This document shows, one piece after another, positions 12,180 to 22,601 of a DNA stretch of 64,000 bases. The position numbers were made by a program, and so were the translations under genes. Each line of letters opens with the position of its first letter. Position 1 is the first letter of the stretch. This stretch comes from Spinacia oleracea (Eukaryota > Streptophyta > Magnoliopsida > Caryophyllales > Amaranthaceae). The notes beneath the pieces are model-generated. The model did no database searches and had not been told where the DNA came from. It worked only from the letters and a program-made list of their open reading frames with translations. Location: positions 143,809,861-143,873,860 of the forward strand of contig NC_079492.1 of assembly GCF_020520425.1 (NCBI RefSeq). Direction: 5' to 3'.

Positions 12180-12590
12180 GATTCAGTAGTTTGGGACACT
12201 AATATTGTCGGTAAGGAACAACAGACTACTAAGAATCGGATTTTAGGGTTATGTGTTGTCGTTACTATGACTTGTATAGGGCACTTTTTTTGTCGGTATA
12301 TGTAACAGTAGACCACTAAGAATTGGATTTTAGGCAAATGTGGTTTCGTTATCATAAGTAGTTTGGGACACTAACATTGTCGGTATGGAACAACATACTA
12401 CTAAGAATTGGATTTTAGGGTTAGTTACTATGACTTGTAGGACACTAATATTGTCGGTATGTAACAGTAGACCACTAAGAATTGAAATTTAGGAAAATGT
12501 GGATTCGTTATCGTAAGTAGTTTGGCACACTCATATTGTCGGTATGGAACAGTAGACTACTAAGAATCGGAAATTAGGGTTATGTACAAG
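12180..12590. repeat. Degenerate tandem array, about five units of 75-100 bp
   Basis: Each unit runs from TTTGGGACACTAATATTGTC through GGTATGGAACA, ACTACTAAGAATTGGATTTT and AGG. Two unit versions alternate: one has TAGTTTGGGACAC and GGAACA, the other TGACTTGTAGG and TGTAACAGTAGACCAC. This gives a higher-order period near 165 bp. Such internal arrays are common in large plant transposons; no protein is implied. Confidence 0.75.
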
Positions 12591-13504
12591 TTAGTGATAT
12601 GTTTGAAGGTAAAGGGTGTAGGGTACTTGAATGTGTTAAAAGTCGGATATTATAGGTCTATAATTTGCCGTGACCTAATCGACACTAGGGTGTCCGAACA
12701 TTGTTAACTCATATTTGAAATGACTCCAAACCCAATATTAGTAAAAAAATGTAATGATTACATTTGTGAACTTTTATTAGTATTAGTACCTCATTAATAG
12801 GTTGTGTACGTCTTACAATATAATGTGTTTATGTCTTACAATATGTGTTTAAAATTGAAAATTCTCACGTCTTAGAATAAGATGTGTTTACGTAACAATA
12901 TAACAATGTAAGATTACATGGTTGTCTTAATTTACGTATGTTATGATGTTCGATGATGTTATCCTGATATTTATATTCAAAATATCAAGTGTTAATAATT
13001 TATGCAAATACGAAAATGGAAATTTATGGAAATTTTATGGAAATTTCTGGAAATTTTACGATTTCATGATGACCACGATCTGTTCGCATACAACCGTACA
13101 ACACACTTAGTAAGACTATTACTACATAATTATATACATATGTGGTTATAAAATGATAATTACCTCCTAACTAAATGGATTAGGTAAATCTAAGGTAATC
13201 GGATTGAATGGATTTTTGAAATCAACTATCGGGTTCTTAACACCACTAAGGGTTTATCTGTAATTGGTTAGATTTTCAACCCTACACCCAAATGAGATTA
13301 ATTAACCAATAACAAATACTTTACATTAAGAACTAATTTTACATTTAGTTCCCAAACGTACGAAATGGCCTATCCCAAACAACGTAGTAATAGGAGAATT
13401 CCAAAATAATTTTGAAACATTGAGCGGGAATTTTCCCGCCTCCTTCAGTAACATTTCAAAATTTTTGGAAGCTTGTCAAAGAATCTTTGACTTTGACCAC
13501 CACA

Positions 13505-13513
13505 GCTATATAA
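13505..13513 (+). promoter_or_regulatory. TATA box of the GRF zinc-finger gene
   Basis: CTATATAAG, 65 bp before the ATG at 13578. Confidence 0.65.
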
Positions 13514-13577
13514 GCCACAAGAAGTTGGCCACATCCTACCTCATGTTAAATAATTTAAAATCAAATAACGCCGGCTA

Positions 13578-13946
13578 ATGTCTCATAGTTCTAATTCCCT
13601 AAGGTCACCGCCGGCAAACGTGGGATGCGTAGATGGCCGGAAGATGCTCTGGTGCGAGACGATCAGTTGTCCAACATGCATCACTTGCATAACTGAACTA
13701 AGGATTTCACAGACAACCACAAATCCACACAAATTATATTTTAAATGTCGATTTTGTGGGTGGTTCCGGTGGGTTGAAGATCACAATTTAATAACAGAGG
13801 AAAACATGCTGCCATCGCGTCTTGTTGATGTTGGGCTGGACCGCGTCCTCCACCGCCTCGACAAGATTGAATCAAGCATTTGGATGTTGTATAAATTATT
13901 CGTCGTTTGTCTTATAGTTTTTGTGTATTTTCTCCTCCCAAAGTAA
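13578..13946 (+). CDS. GRF-type zinc-finger protein with C-terminal membrane anchor
   Basis: Single exon, 122 aa. A cysteine cluster at residues 31-60 (CPTC..TTNPHKLYFKC..C) followed by GWFRWVED matches the GRF zinc-finger pattern: Cys residues, an NP-x-x-x-(Y/F)-x-C core and an aromatic W-x-(D/E) end. A linker with amphipathic character (LDRVLHRLDKIESS) leads to a hydrophobic segment at about 101-120 (LFVVCLIVFVYFLLP), predicting a tail anchor. Plant genomes carry many such small GRF-TM proteins of unknown role, and GRF fingers elsewhere bind single-stranded nucleic acid. Its presence within a MULE and head-to-head with the first EEP-half gene is unusual. It has its own TATA box. It could be a captured host gene or a stable part of the element. 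Confidence 0.75.
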   Translation: MSHSSNSLRSPPANVGCVDGRKMLWCETISCPTCITCITELRISQTTTNPHKLYFKCRFCGWFRWVEDHNLITEENMLPSRLVDVGLDRVLHRLDKIESSIWMLYKLFVVCLIVFVYFLLPK

Positions 13947-14176
13947 ATCGACGTTTCCTTTGTAAAAGATCGTAATAATCAATAAAAAGCGTATTTTAAG
14001 AGTTGGACAATTTCATCAATATCTTTCGTATGTAAATTACATCTGTTTGTCGTATTCCCGTAAGTTTTGTTCGCGTTAATTGGTGGACTGTTTTTAGTTA
14101 TTATGGATTAGGGAAATCTAATATTGATTAGGGAAATCTAATATTACCTTTCATTGGATCTGTCCGTCTGCAACGC

Positions 14177-15570
14177 TTAGCACATCAATAGACGTCGTTT
14201 TGCTCGGGAAGTCGTTCCAGGGATCACAGCCTACGTACGAATAAAAGGAACAAATTGTTATATGTTTTATCAAACATTATTGAGCTACATTGAACCACAA
14301 ACATACATTCCTCCATTGTAACCCCCATTTGTACACTATCCAACATTTGGTGTTTTATATGCCCTCGTTTGGTATTGTAATACCCCAAAATACGTGTTTT
14401 TCTCGGTCAAATCAGTTTTATATGGATCGAAAATGCATGGCCGAAACTGGATGGTTTGGTACACCATGTAGTTATTGTTTCTGTACCAAACCGTCGTTCG
14501 GAACCTTATGTCATACTATATGTCTATGTAAAACGGAAGACACTTACGTGAAATTGTAACGACGCAAGGTGTTTAGGTTTTGCTCCCCCCATTTGACAAA
14601 CGGGATCATGCCGGTACGTAATCGATGGCTGGACTTGGTTGACAGACCAGAACATAACAACACCCCCGGCTCGTCCTTCGGGACCGAATAAGTCGTGTTG
14701 GTACGTCCCAGGCAGTGTTTGTGCGATAATCAGTAGTTGAGGTTCATTTATTCTTGACTCGGTCACGATGATAATGGACGGTGTAAGTTGGGAAAATATG
14801 CGATAGAAGTGTTCCTTGAACGAAGGCCTGGTTACACCTCTAGCATTCCAAATGACCACTAACATTCCCTTTGCCAGTAGTGTCGGTGTTGTATGACCGA
14901 CGTATTGTTCTGTTGATCCCAGGTGAATATGGTGGTAACCCTTTTTATACAGGTTCCCTTCATGGTAGAAGACATCAACGTCAATTGAGTGAATGTAGTT
15001 AGAGTTTTTCATGACATGAAGTCCATCGGTGTAAGAACCAAAAAATATAGGGGTTTTTTTGATTGGTACAGTGTATACCGGTGTTTGGTCAATATGTAGT
15101 ACTGGAATGGGATCAATGAAAGGTAAGTAATTATAAGGGATTACCTCAAACGCCTCAAACTCGGCCCTACTCCTAGCTTCCCACTCTATGTAAGCTAACA
15201 AACCAGCTGGAATACGACCACCCGAGTCTTCGGGAGTGGGGAGGTGGAATGGTAGTACACGGTTGTTCTCCGTTACCATGAACCTACCGGGAAATTCTTC
15301 TCTGTCCGATGTTTTTGAAAATATTGCCCGTACGATAGTGTCCCTATCAACGGGGTTCCACTCCTCTTCCCCTATGATCTCGTCATAGGTCTGAAAGTAA
15401 AAGGTCCGATTTATATCCAACTCATATCGCATACCCGCAGCCGGGGAGAAGTACATTGCTTCGCGAGGATGATATAGGAGGTTCCTGGTTGGGGACGTTT
15501 CATTGCTTACACATTGTTTTAAAACGTTTTGGGTTGGTGATTTTGGCATTAGGCTTCCTTTGATTAACAT
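14177..15570 (-). CDS. EEP-half protein 2
   Basis: Exons (minus) are 15570-14548 and 14230-14177, phase 0, donor GTAAGT; 358 aa. An alternative start at 15549 (MPKSPTQ) aligns better with the paralogues. It is the most divergent of the three, but keeps HPREAMYF, LLAYIEWEARS, TPVYTVP, LVVIWNARGVTRPSFK (Asn 242), IIIVTESRI (Glu 271) and GGVVMFW. The WNARG and TE-x-RI words are close to the start of plant LINE endonuclease domains, which suggests where this half-domain came from. The rest of that domain is missing. The last exon is basic (SRAKRRLL). It diverges from the 16013 gene across 442 bp. Confidence 0.72.
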
Positions 15571-16012
15571 TATAGGGGGACTTCGGGTTTGATTGTAGGG
15601 GAGGACCTCAAGTCAGTCAGTCGTTAGTGATAAATAGGGCAACTGGTAACTTTAATTACGGACGTTGGTGTTAAAGTACGTTGTAGTTATTGCATTTCCC
15701 CTAAATATTTTATAATACATAAACAATACAAATTCAGATACTTTGACCTTGTATTTTTTCCTCGTATTTTTTGTGAATAGTACATTACACAAGTAAGTTT
15801 ATTTTATGTCTTTTCATTAATATACTCTAGTTACGCCAACTACCCTTTACTAAAGTTGTACTTGGACTTAAACCCCAACCACCAGCAAAGGTAATCATTC
15901 ATTGTTGCATTCCTTATCCTGTACTTCTATAATTAAAATGAGGCATTCCTAGGATTTATTTCATTTTGCATCCAACTTTCTATAGAGATTTAACAAGAAA
16001 CTACTTCCAGTC
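15571..16012. other. Divergent promoter spacer, EEP-half 2 / 309-aa gene
   Basis: 442 bp between two start codons on opposite strands, so both promoters must lie here or in leaders. CTATTTAT read minus at about 15630 and TTTCTATAGAG at about 15978 (plus) are the best TATA-like words. Confidence 0.45.
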
Positions 16013-17137
16013 ATGGCGGGTGGTCCTACTCGGAAAGAAAATAAAAGGTAACTTCTGCTAATGTATGACCTTGTTCTGTTAAAGACAAATATGTGATAAA
16101 TACGGCTTTTTTGTTGTGTTTATGTTTATATTACACCATTGACATCTATTTATTTTAGTTTATTAATGTCGATCGTACTTTACTAATACGGAGTGTGTAC
16201 TAAATCGCTTGGTATGGTACATTTGTGTAAATATATTTGCAGTCATGGAAAAGGCAAGGCAGCTGAACAGGAAGAAACACCGAGGACTAGGAGGTATACA
16301 GCCAGGGAGAAGGGAAAGGCCAAGGTAATGGATAGTGACGAAGTGTTAAAGGTCATGGCTGATTCCGGCCAACGCGACGTAAAGGACGTCGTCGGGATCC
16401 ACACGGTACGTAAAAGGGCTGACAACCTTGTCTTCCCCCACCTTCTGGCAGCTGTGTCCAGGAACGGGGATGAAGCCATAGGTGGAATAGACTTCAACCC
16501 TAAATGGCCGTACCTCACACCTCTCAAGATAGTTAGTGCAAGACGCTTCAGGAAAGAGGCGTACTGTTTTTTATATTACTTACTAGATTCGTATAAGATG
16601 GCTTTTAGTTTTAACCTGAACAAACTTAAAAAAATCATCCTTAAGTGCATGGAAAATGATCTTTTCTACCGCTACCTTGTCAAATTCTTTGAGATGTTCA
16701 AGCCCTTGAAAGGGTGGTTGGATGAGGTCAATTACAGGTTACAGGTACATGAGACAGAGTCGGGTCCATTCGGCCTACTAGTGCTTGGTCGGAAATACAT
16801 GGGTTTCAAAGAAAGGGAGACCACGTTCGAGTGGATGAATTTCGGAAACGAGGATCTTTTTTACTACCTCTCTTACGATGAAGACAACTACCTCCATTTC
16901 AAGAACGAAATGATAGATCTGAATGGGTTGGAGACGATGAGTGAGTTGGATTTACTCCTTGAAAACCCTTTTTACTCTACGCATAACTACCCTGCTCATT
17001 ACGATCAGCAGATGGAACTGGCCTACGCTTCGAGAAGTTCTAAGATATATTATCACGACGAGGACATGGTGTACTTTCACCCTGACTCAGCTGATGAGTA
17101 CGATAGTTCTAACAGCGACGCAAGTGAAGAAATTTGA
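16013..17137 (+). CDS. Unrecognised 309-aa protein of the MULE
   Basis: Exon 1, 16013-16047 (MAGGPTRKENK), splices by GTAACT..TTTGCAG in phase 2 to 16243-17137. The N-terminus (1-60) is basic and Lys/Arg/Glu-rich and could carry a nuclear signal. Residues about 80-250 look globular, with aromatic-rich motifs (FNPKWPYLTP, RRFRKEAYCFLYYLLDSY, FFEMFKPLKGWLDEV, GRKYMGF). The C-terminus is acidic (DSADEYDSSNSDASEE). No known family is recognised. The intact frame across the intron argues that it is a real gene. It is the plus-strand partner of the second EEP-half gene. Confidence 0.68.
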
Positions 17138-17715
17138 TGCTAATTGGTACCTACACTTCGCTAATATGGGTACCAAATGATGCGGTTTGGGATACACAAA
17201 CATTACGTAATCGGTGTGTCCTCGGTAACTTTATGTTTTTTATTCTGAAAGTGTTATTACTTTAGCCCTATGAGGTTTGCAAAATTCTCCCAAAAGCTTG
17301 TATTTTTTGGTCGTTTTCAGTAAGGCCCTAGGACTGTATTTGGACTATGTAATCGGTATTTGGTACACAAGGTAGTACCAAATAGCCAATTTGGACTATG
17401 TAATCGGTATTTGGTAAACACGGTAGTACCAAATAGCCAATTCGTACTTTATGTGAATTTATATGAGTTCACAATTAATATGTTATTAACATTACATTTG
17501 TCATGATACTCTAGCATTAATAATAACTACACCTTGTTCAATTTAATACAAATTCTAACATTATATATCATAATACAACACTTAAGGAATTTAATTCTTC
17601 AGCTTACACAACACTGATTATAAGAATATAGCCGACTATGAATACAAACCAATATAGTAAGAACCCTAGTTGTTTATAATTGTTGTAGGTGACTCACCCT
17701 CAATCCTTGTCATCT
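17138..17715. other. Convergent spacer with a 51-bp duplication
   Basis: Between the 309-aa gene (plus) and the third EEP-half gene (minus). Contains the duplication at 17340-17441 and several GGTAC words; no gene. Confidence 0.5.
17340..17441. repeat. Tandem duplication, 51 bp x 2, built on inverted GGTAC words
   Basis: TTGGACTATGTAATCGGTAT starts at 17340 and 17391. Each unit holds TTTGGTA and, about 12 bp on, GTACCAAATA, so each unit can form a small hairpin. Confidence 0.88.
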
Positions 17716-19175
17716 TCATAGACCCAACTCCGACGTACGGGCTACTTTTTTCTTTCTTGACACGTAAACCACCGGCTGTACACAAAATTGTAAGTATGCG
17801 TTACATAGTAGACGTCGAATTAGGAAACGTATTGAATATAATTGGGTGCGTCCTCATTTGAACTTATATACTCTTGTACTTACTTAGCTACCTACCCACA
17901 ACATTAATTTGGAGAGGCCATCGCACAATGTCAAAGTGTCCAGAAATATGAAGGTGGATTGCAAAGATGATACTAGTGTAGTTTGTGTTTGGTACCACAT
18001 TCGTAAAAGTTATTAAGAAAAGTAGTAGAAAGGTACAACTACATGCACGGGAATGGAACCCTTTTCGACCTTATTACGGTACTAAACTCTCAGATTTAGG
18101 TCAAATTTCATGTAAAGGTCATCAATGTCGTTTCAAAGGGCATTTAATCTAAGTAGAGTATGTAGAAAGAGGGGTGTTGTACGCTTTTTACCTCAAATGT
18201 GAAGTTGAACAACCCGCTTTCTGCCGTGGAATCATCTTCTTTGTAAGATACGAATAGATCATTAACGCGCCACATAAGAACCACCCCTCCACACTGATCT
18301 ATGTTATCGAACACTGCACTCTCGTACTTTCCTGGTAGTGTAGTTATCAGTTCCTGACAGTGTTCGTCGCTTATCCTGGCTTCAGTGACAATCAACAGAG
18401 CCGGGTGGTGGGTTGCAAACAGTTCCAAGAATGTCGCCTTGAATGATGGCCTTGTCATGGACTTAGCGTTCCATATTGACACAATCAAACCGCGTGGGAT
18501 CGTATTTGGTACCCCCTCGAATTTCTTTTGTCCCTCAACGGAAATGTCTGTGTAGGCACGTGACATGCCCCAAAAAAATCGCCGGCTAACTCTGACATTT
18601 AGGCTGTAGAAAATATCCTCCGCCCTCATAATGTGAATAGTGTCTGAGTAGGATGCAATGAAAATGTGTGCGTCGAAGGCGGGGATGTTATAAATTGGAA
18701 GATCCTGGACATCTATGTCTGGGACGGGGTCAACGACTGCAAGAAGCTCCGTTGGGTACAACTTCCAGTCAAGTTGTTCCCTCAGTTGGTTGGAGCACCA
18801 GTCGAGAAACCTCCAGAAGCCCAAATGCATGTGCGGTTGGTCTCTGATTAAAGGACGGTGAGCTGCAGCAGCATTCCCTTCAGTTGTTGCCATGATGGCA
18901 CAACGGAAATTTTCATGGGTGTACGGCAATTTGTCCATGACAGCATCAACTTGAAAATTCAAGTCCGTCTTAATTGCTTCATCTAACGGAAAAAGCATTT
19001 CTAAGTCTTCCATGTCGACGTAGTACGAGGTGTTGTTGTAGTCCAACTCAGGGACGTTTGTTGATTTTGGTGGACTGAAATAAAAAACGCAATTTGGATG
19101 TGAAAGGTAATTTTGGCAAGTCCCAGAGACCTGGTTTTGCGCAACCCTACTCGAAATCGACTTCAGTTTCTTCAT
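17716..19175 (-). CDS. EEP-half protein 3
   Basis: Exons (minus) are 19175-18192 and 17775-17716, phase 0; donor GTAAAA (weak), acceptor GTGTACAG; 347 aa. It is close to protein 1 over its whole length: HPNCVFYF, KSTNVPELDYNNTSYYVD, HMHLGFWRFLDWCSNQL, DLPIYNIP, IVSIWNAKSMTRPSFKATF (Asn 236), LIVTEARIS (Glu 265) and CGGVVLMW. The final exon is basic and ends ARTSELGL, like ARKLEL in protein 1, which supports both second-exon calls. As in its paralogues the catalytic second half of an EEP fold is missing. A weak TTTATAC element lies upstream (about 19244). It is head-to-head with the 19889 gene. Confidence 0.74.
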
Positions 19176-19888
19176 GCTAAAAGGTAGTAATGAGAAATTG
19201 GCTTTTGAGTGAGGGGGAAAACACTTATGGCTATAAGTTTGTATAAAGGGAGAAGATGAAATGAAGTTATACTAGAACAGGTAGTTGATAGCCTTTACTT
19301 ACAGTGGTTGAAAGTAATTAATGTGACTCACATTTCCCAACGTTTTTACGTAAGTTAGTAAATGAACTTCAAATCTTTACCTTTGGAACCCCAAACTACC
19401 AATTACCTAGGTTTGGTATACGATGATATATTCCCGTATACTTTTTAAACCGGTATGTACTCAAACAAAACAATACAAACTTATTTATATACACGCTTAT
19501 AAATACTCCGTATCACACCTGGACCATAAATACATGAAACATATATGTGTTATACAAAAGGTTTAGTTAATAAACAATCGTTGACAGTGTGGATTGTTTG
19601 GGACTCTGTATTCAGGAGGTTGAGACTGCATAACCTTGGGAATGGTACCTCATGGGGATAAGACAATGACAAACTTGGCGTGGTAGTTTTTAAGTTTTGT
19701 AGGCGGGAATTGCGGACCATACCCCAATTGGGTAGTTACGTATAGAAAGGAGGTTTCATTATAATAATAAAGGTAGTTATTTATTTCCACATTATTTGGA
19801 TAAGGACGGAGCCAGGGATCGTCTTCTATAAATAGGAGAACACATTCACGTTTATAGAGTGCATGTATTGGAGAAATACGATAATAAA
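19176..19888. other. Divergent spacer, EEP-half 3 / helical protein gene
   Basis: No gene. It holds a plant TATA-like TCTATAAATAG at about 19826 for the plus-strand gene and CCCTTTATAC read minus at about 19244 for the minus gene. The minus-strand open frame at 19650-19910 lacks coding character. Confidence 0.5.
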
Positions 19889-20359
19889 ATGGCATCGTCC
19901 GCAAACTCAAGATGGTCTGGCGTCCCTCATAGACCCACGGCGGAAGAACGTGCCATGGAAGAAATTAATGCAAAGGTGCAACAAATCAAGGAAGCGAAAA
20001 TAACTCAACGTGACTGCATAAAATCAACGATGATAAGAATGAGGTGGGAAGGGAATAATCGGGCTGAGACCCTTTTCAAAGATTTGCTACAGAGGTATGA
20101 CGATGTGGAGCAAGGCGTTGATGAAATGAACAAGGTAATGGAGAATGGGATACGAAATTGCAAAGAACATATACATCGACTCAAATCCATGCAACGTCAT
20201 TTCTTTACATCGCTACACCAGGCGCTGCGTATCGGTGGTCATGGGGATCATTGTGAACATATGAAAGAAATCATTGAGCAATATGACGACGCAGAACAAA
20301 GGGTGATTGATCTTAATATAGGAATTGAGCGTATCAAGTCCCCTACGCTTGCTCCGTGA
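19889..20359 (+). CDS. Small helical (probable coiled-coil) protein of the MULE
   Basis: Single exon, 156 aa from the ATG at 19889 (MASSANSRW); an upstream in-frame Met at 19859 is less well placed relative to the TATAAATAG box at about 19828. From residue about 20 onward it is almost wholly helix-forming and charged, with spaced hydrophobics (AMEEINAKVQQIKEA, RAETLFKDLLQRYDDVEQ, DEMNKVMENGIRN, MKEIIEQYDDAEQRVIDL). RYDDVEQ and QYDDAEQ suggest an internal two-fold repeat of about 65 residues. No family is recognised. A dimerising partner for another element protein is plausible but unproven. Confidence 0.62.
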   Translation: MASSANSRWSGVPHRPTAEERAMEEINAKVQQIKEAKITQRDCIKSTMIRMRWEGNNRAETLFKDLLQRYDDVEQGVDEMNKVMENGIRNCKEHIHRLKSMQRHFFTSLHQALRIGGHGDHCEHMKEIIEQYDDAEQRVIDLNIGIERIKSPTLAP

Positions 20360-21087
20360 GACTGATTATTACCTTCGTTAACGCAATTCCGTATGTTTGC
20401 TAAAGTAAGGTGTGAAGCATTATAAGTAGTACATATTAATAGTAAGTTAGTGTGACGCAGTGTAAGTTAGTGCGTCTTTCTGTTTATGAAATTAGGCTTT
20501 GCAGATGTGTGTAAGTGTGTCTTATGATAAGTGATTGCAAGTATGTTAAGTGTTTGCAAGTATTTAATGAACCATATTGTGTAATTACCATTTGTGGGTA
20601 ATGTTATTGTAATTTTCGATAAACGCCTTTGTACTCGAATACGAATAATTTTCTTACGGGCTACTTAATACTCGACAATCCTATCTTTTCGTCAACATTT
20701 AGTGTAACGAAGGGACGCTGTCTGGTAATTTCTTTGGGGGTCTTTAATAAAGCTGAAATGAAATATTAAAGCGTATTAGGTTGAAAATCGCGCGAATTGA
20801 ATATCACAACTGACAACAAAGGTCAGCAGTTTGAAGAAGATATAAAGTTTGAAGAAGATATAAGGTCTCTTAAGTGTAAATGTTGGCGTCAGTAAGTGTG
20901 AGTATATTGTGACGGTTGATTATCTATATTGTGACGGTTGATTATCTAAATAATATAAAATCGAAGAGGTGGCAGTTTTGTGACCGTTACATCAAATCCT
21001 CTATAAATAACACTTAGTATGAGGGAGATATTCAAACACTTCATTCTCTCTTCACATCTCTTCACAACAAAGCATTTCATTTGCAAA
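20360..21087. other. Spacer and promoter of the 191-aa gene
   Basis: Contains two tiny direct duplications (TTTGAAGAAGATATAA at about 20831 and 20849; TATTGTGACGGTTGATTATC at about 20908 and 20928). CTCTATAAATAAC at about 20999 is the TATA box for the gene at 21088. Confidence 0.55.
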
Positions 21088-21663
21088 ATGGAATTTCCAC
21101 CAAACGCATACCCCAACGTCTGCCCTAACCACCATTACCGTTATGATCATGTCGCACAACAAAAAACTGCTCGCAAACCAGATCTCATACAAGAATTCGA
21201 GATCGACCTCGCGGAAAAGTACGGCCATGCGGTGGTTGCACCGGACCAACACGGTGATGAACAGCCCACGAGCGTCGATATTGTTGCAGGAGATGAGAAT
21301 GTAATGGGTATCATATGGTCTAAGATGGACAGGCCAACTAGGGCTAATTCAGTGTTCGCATGCAAGAAGTGGGCCATGGAACTGATCAATCAATACTACC
21401 GCCCCAACTTCGACTGCAGATTCTCCGAAAGAGTACGTACCGTTAATTTTCGATACTATGAGATCCTAGAGTACAAAGAAACAAATGGCACTTACACAAG
21501 GATTAAATATAAGTGCGTCTGTGACCTGTGGAAGGAAGCATCAAATCTCTTCTACCCTAGGGAAACGCTGCTCAATGTACCAAGTGACATTGATTTCAAT
21601 AATTTCGACCAAAGTGGGAACAATGCAAACTACAATTGGAGGATTCAGTGTGGTTCCATGTAA
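21088..21663 (+). CDS. Unrecognised 191-aa protein of the MULE (weakly cystatin-like)
   Basis: Single exon. The ATG at 21088 (MEFPPNAYPN) is preferred over 21019 because 21019 lies only about 20 bp from the TATA box. The N-terminal part is low-complexity with His/Pro. Residues about 60-100 are acidic to neutral. From VFACKKWAMELINQYYR to IKYKCVCDLWKE the arrangement (helix, then strands with an NGTYTR turn) loosely recalls cystatin-like folds, but I see no QVVAG-type motif, so no function is claimed. A second, shortened copy follows at 22284. Confidence 0.58.
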   Translation: MEFPPNAYPNVCPNHHYRYDHVAQQKTARKPDLIQEFEIDLAEKYGHAVVAPDQHGDEQPTSVDIVAGDENVMGIIWSKMDRPTRANSVFACKKWAMELINQYYRPNFDCRFSERVRTVNFRYYEILEYKETNGTYTRIKYKCVCDLWKEASNLFYPRETLLNVPSDIDFNNFDQSGNNANYNWRIQCGSM

Positions 21664-22200
21664 TGTCTTGGAATTGGAATTCTCTACCCATTTTCGTTCT
21701 GTTATTTCAATGTCATAGTTTTAGGTGTGTGATTGTTTTCTTTTCATCTTATGTTTTGCTTAATTTTATTTAAATGCCCTAGTATGAAGTGTGATTTGGT
21801 GTGTTTGTCATCCTCCTTTAGATTATGTTATTGTAATGTAACGGTGTGATTTGGTTTAATGACTATGATTGCTAAAATGAAGTATTTTTTTAATATTTGT
21901 ATAATGGTAATTAGGTTTTCAATAAAGAACGACAAACAACACTAACAGTTTCAAAGGTCATGTTATAATTTCGTCGAATGGTCTATGATCACCCTTATTC
22001 CGTAGGCATATGGTACCATTGAGTAAAGTAGTACCAAACCAATGAACAACACATGTTTGGTACTGTTTATATTGCGACAGAGGTACCAACGGTATGTTTG
22101 GTACTGTTTATATTGCGACAGAGGTACCAACGGTATAATTTTTTCAAATTAAAGGAATAGTGTAAGGTTAGCATAACGAAATATGGGTGTTTTTTTTTAT
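21664..22200. other. Spacer between the two copies of the 191-aa gene
   Basis: Holds the 41-bp duplication at 22054-22135 and several GGTAC words; no gene. Confidence 0.5.
22054..22135. repeat. Tandem duplication, 41 bp x 2
   Basis: TGTTTGGTACTGTTTATATT repeats exactly at 22054 and 22095. Each unit ends with GAGGTACCAACGGTA, pairing the TTTGGTAC word with an inverted GTACCAA. Confidence 0.9.
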
Positions 22201-22601
22201 TAAATGGATAAGGTGGCAGTTACGTGACGGTTAAAACAGGCGCTCTATAAAGAACACTTCGTGTGAGGGTTATTTCCATAAACTTCAATGTCTTCGCATG
22301 CAAGAAGTGGGCCATGGAATTGATCAATCAATACTACCGCCCCGACTTTGATTGGAAATTCACCAAAAGAGTACGTACCCTTAATTTTCGATACTATGAA
22401 ACCCTAGAGTACAAAGAAACAAATGGCACTTACACAAGGTTTAAATATAAGTGCGTCTGTGACCTGTGGAGGGAAGGGTCAAATACCTTGAACCCTAGGG
22501 AACCACTACTTAATGTACCGAGTGACATTGATTTCAATAATTTCGACACAAGTGTGGGGAATGCAAACTACAGTTGGAGGATTCAGTGTGGTGGCATGTA
22601 A
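22201..22601 (+). pseudogene. Truncated tandem copy of the 191-aa gene
   Basis: The promoter block (GGTGGCAGTTACGTGACGGTT, TCTATAAAGAACACTT) matches that of the first copy. After the leader the sequence jumps to TTCGCATGCAAGAAGTGGG in mid-CDS, deleting the start codon and about 90 codons. From FACKKWAMELINQYYR to the stop the frame is open and well conserved. The first in-frame ATG (22312) lies inside this domain, so only a fragment of about 96 residues could be made. Confidence 0.75.

Larger units (their letters stand above)
11827..13577. other. Divergent spacer with tandem repeats
   Basis: Lies between the starts of the first EEP-half gene (minus) and the GRF zinc-finger gene (plus). It holds the repeat array at 12180-12590 and TTTGGTAC at about 12033. 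TTTATAG at about 11940 (minus) is a candidate TATA for the minus gene. The remainder is AT-rich without coding signal; a minus-strand open frame at 12077-12355 merely traverses the repeats. Confidence 0.5.

Noticed and set aside
12170-12600. CRISPR-like array
   Set aside because: Units are degenerate, lack unique spacers between constant repeats, and the context is a plant transposon.
17670-17861. Plus-strand 63-aa open frame
   Set aside because: It overlaps exon 2 of the third EEP-half gene on the other strand, which fits better with splice sites and paralogues.
22263-22601. Treating the second copy of the 191-aa gene as functional with a GTG start
   Set aside because: Nuclear plant genes rarely start at GTG, and the alignment shows the true start region is deleted.
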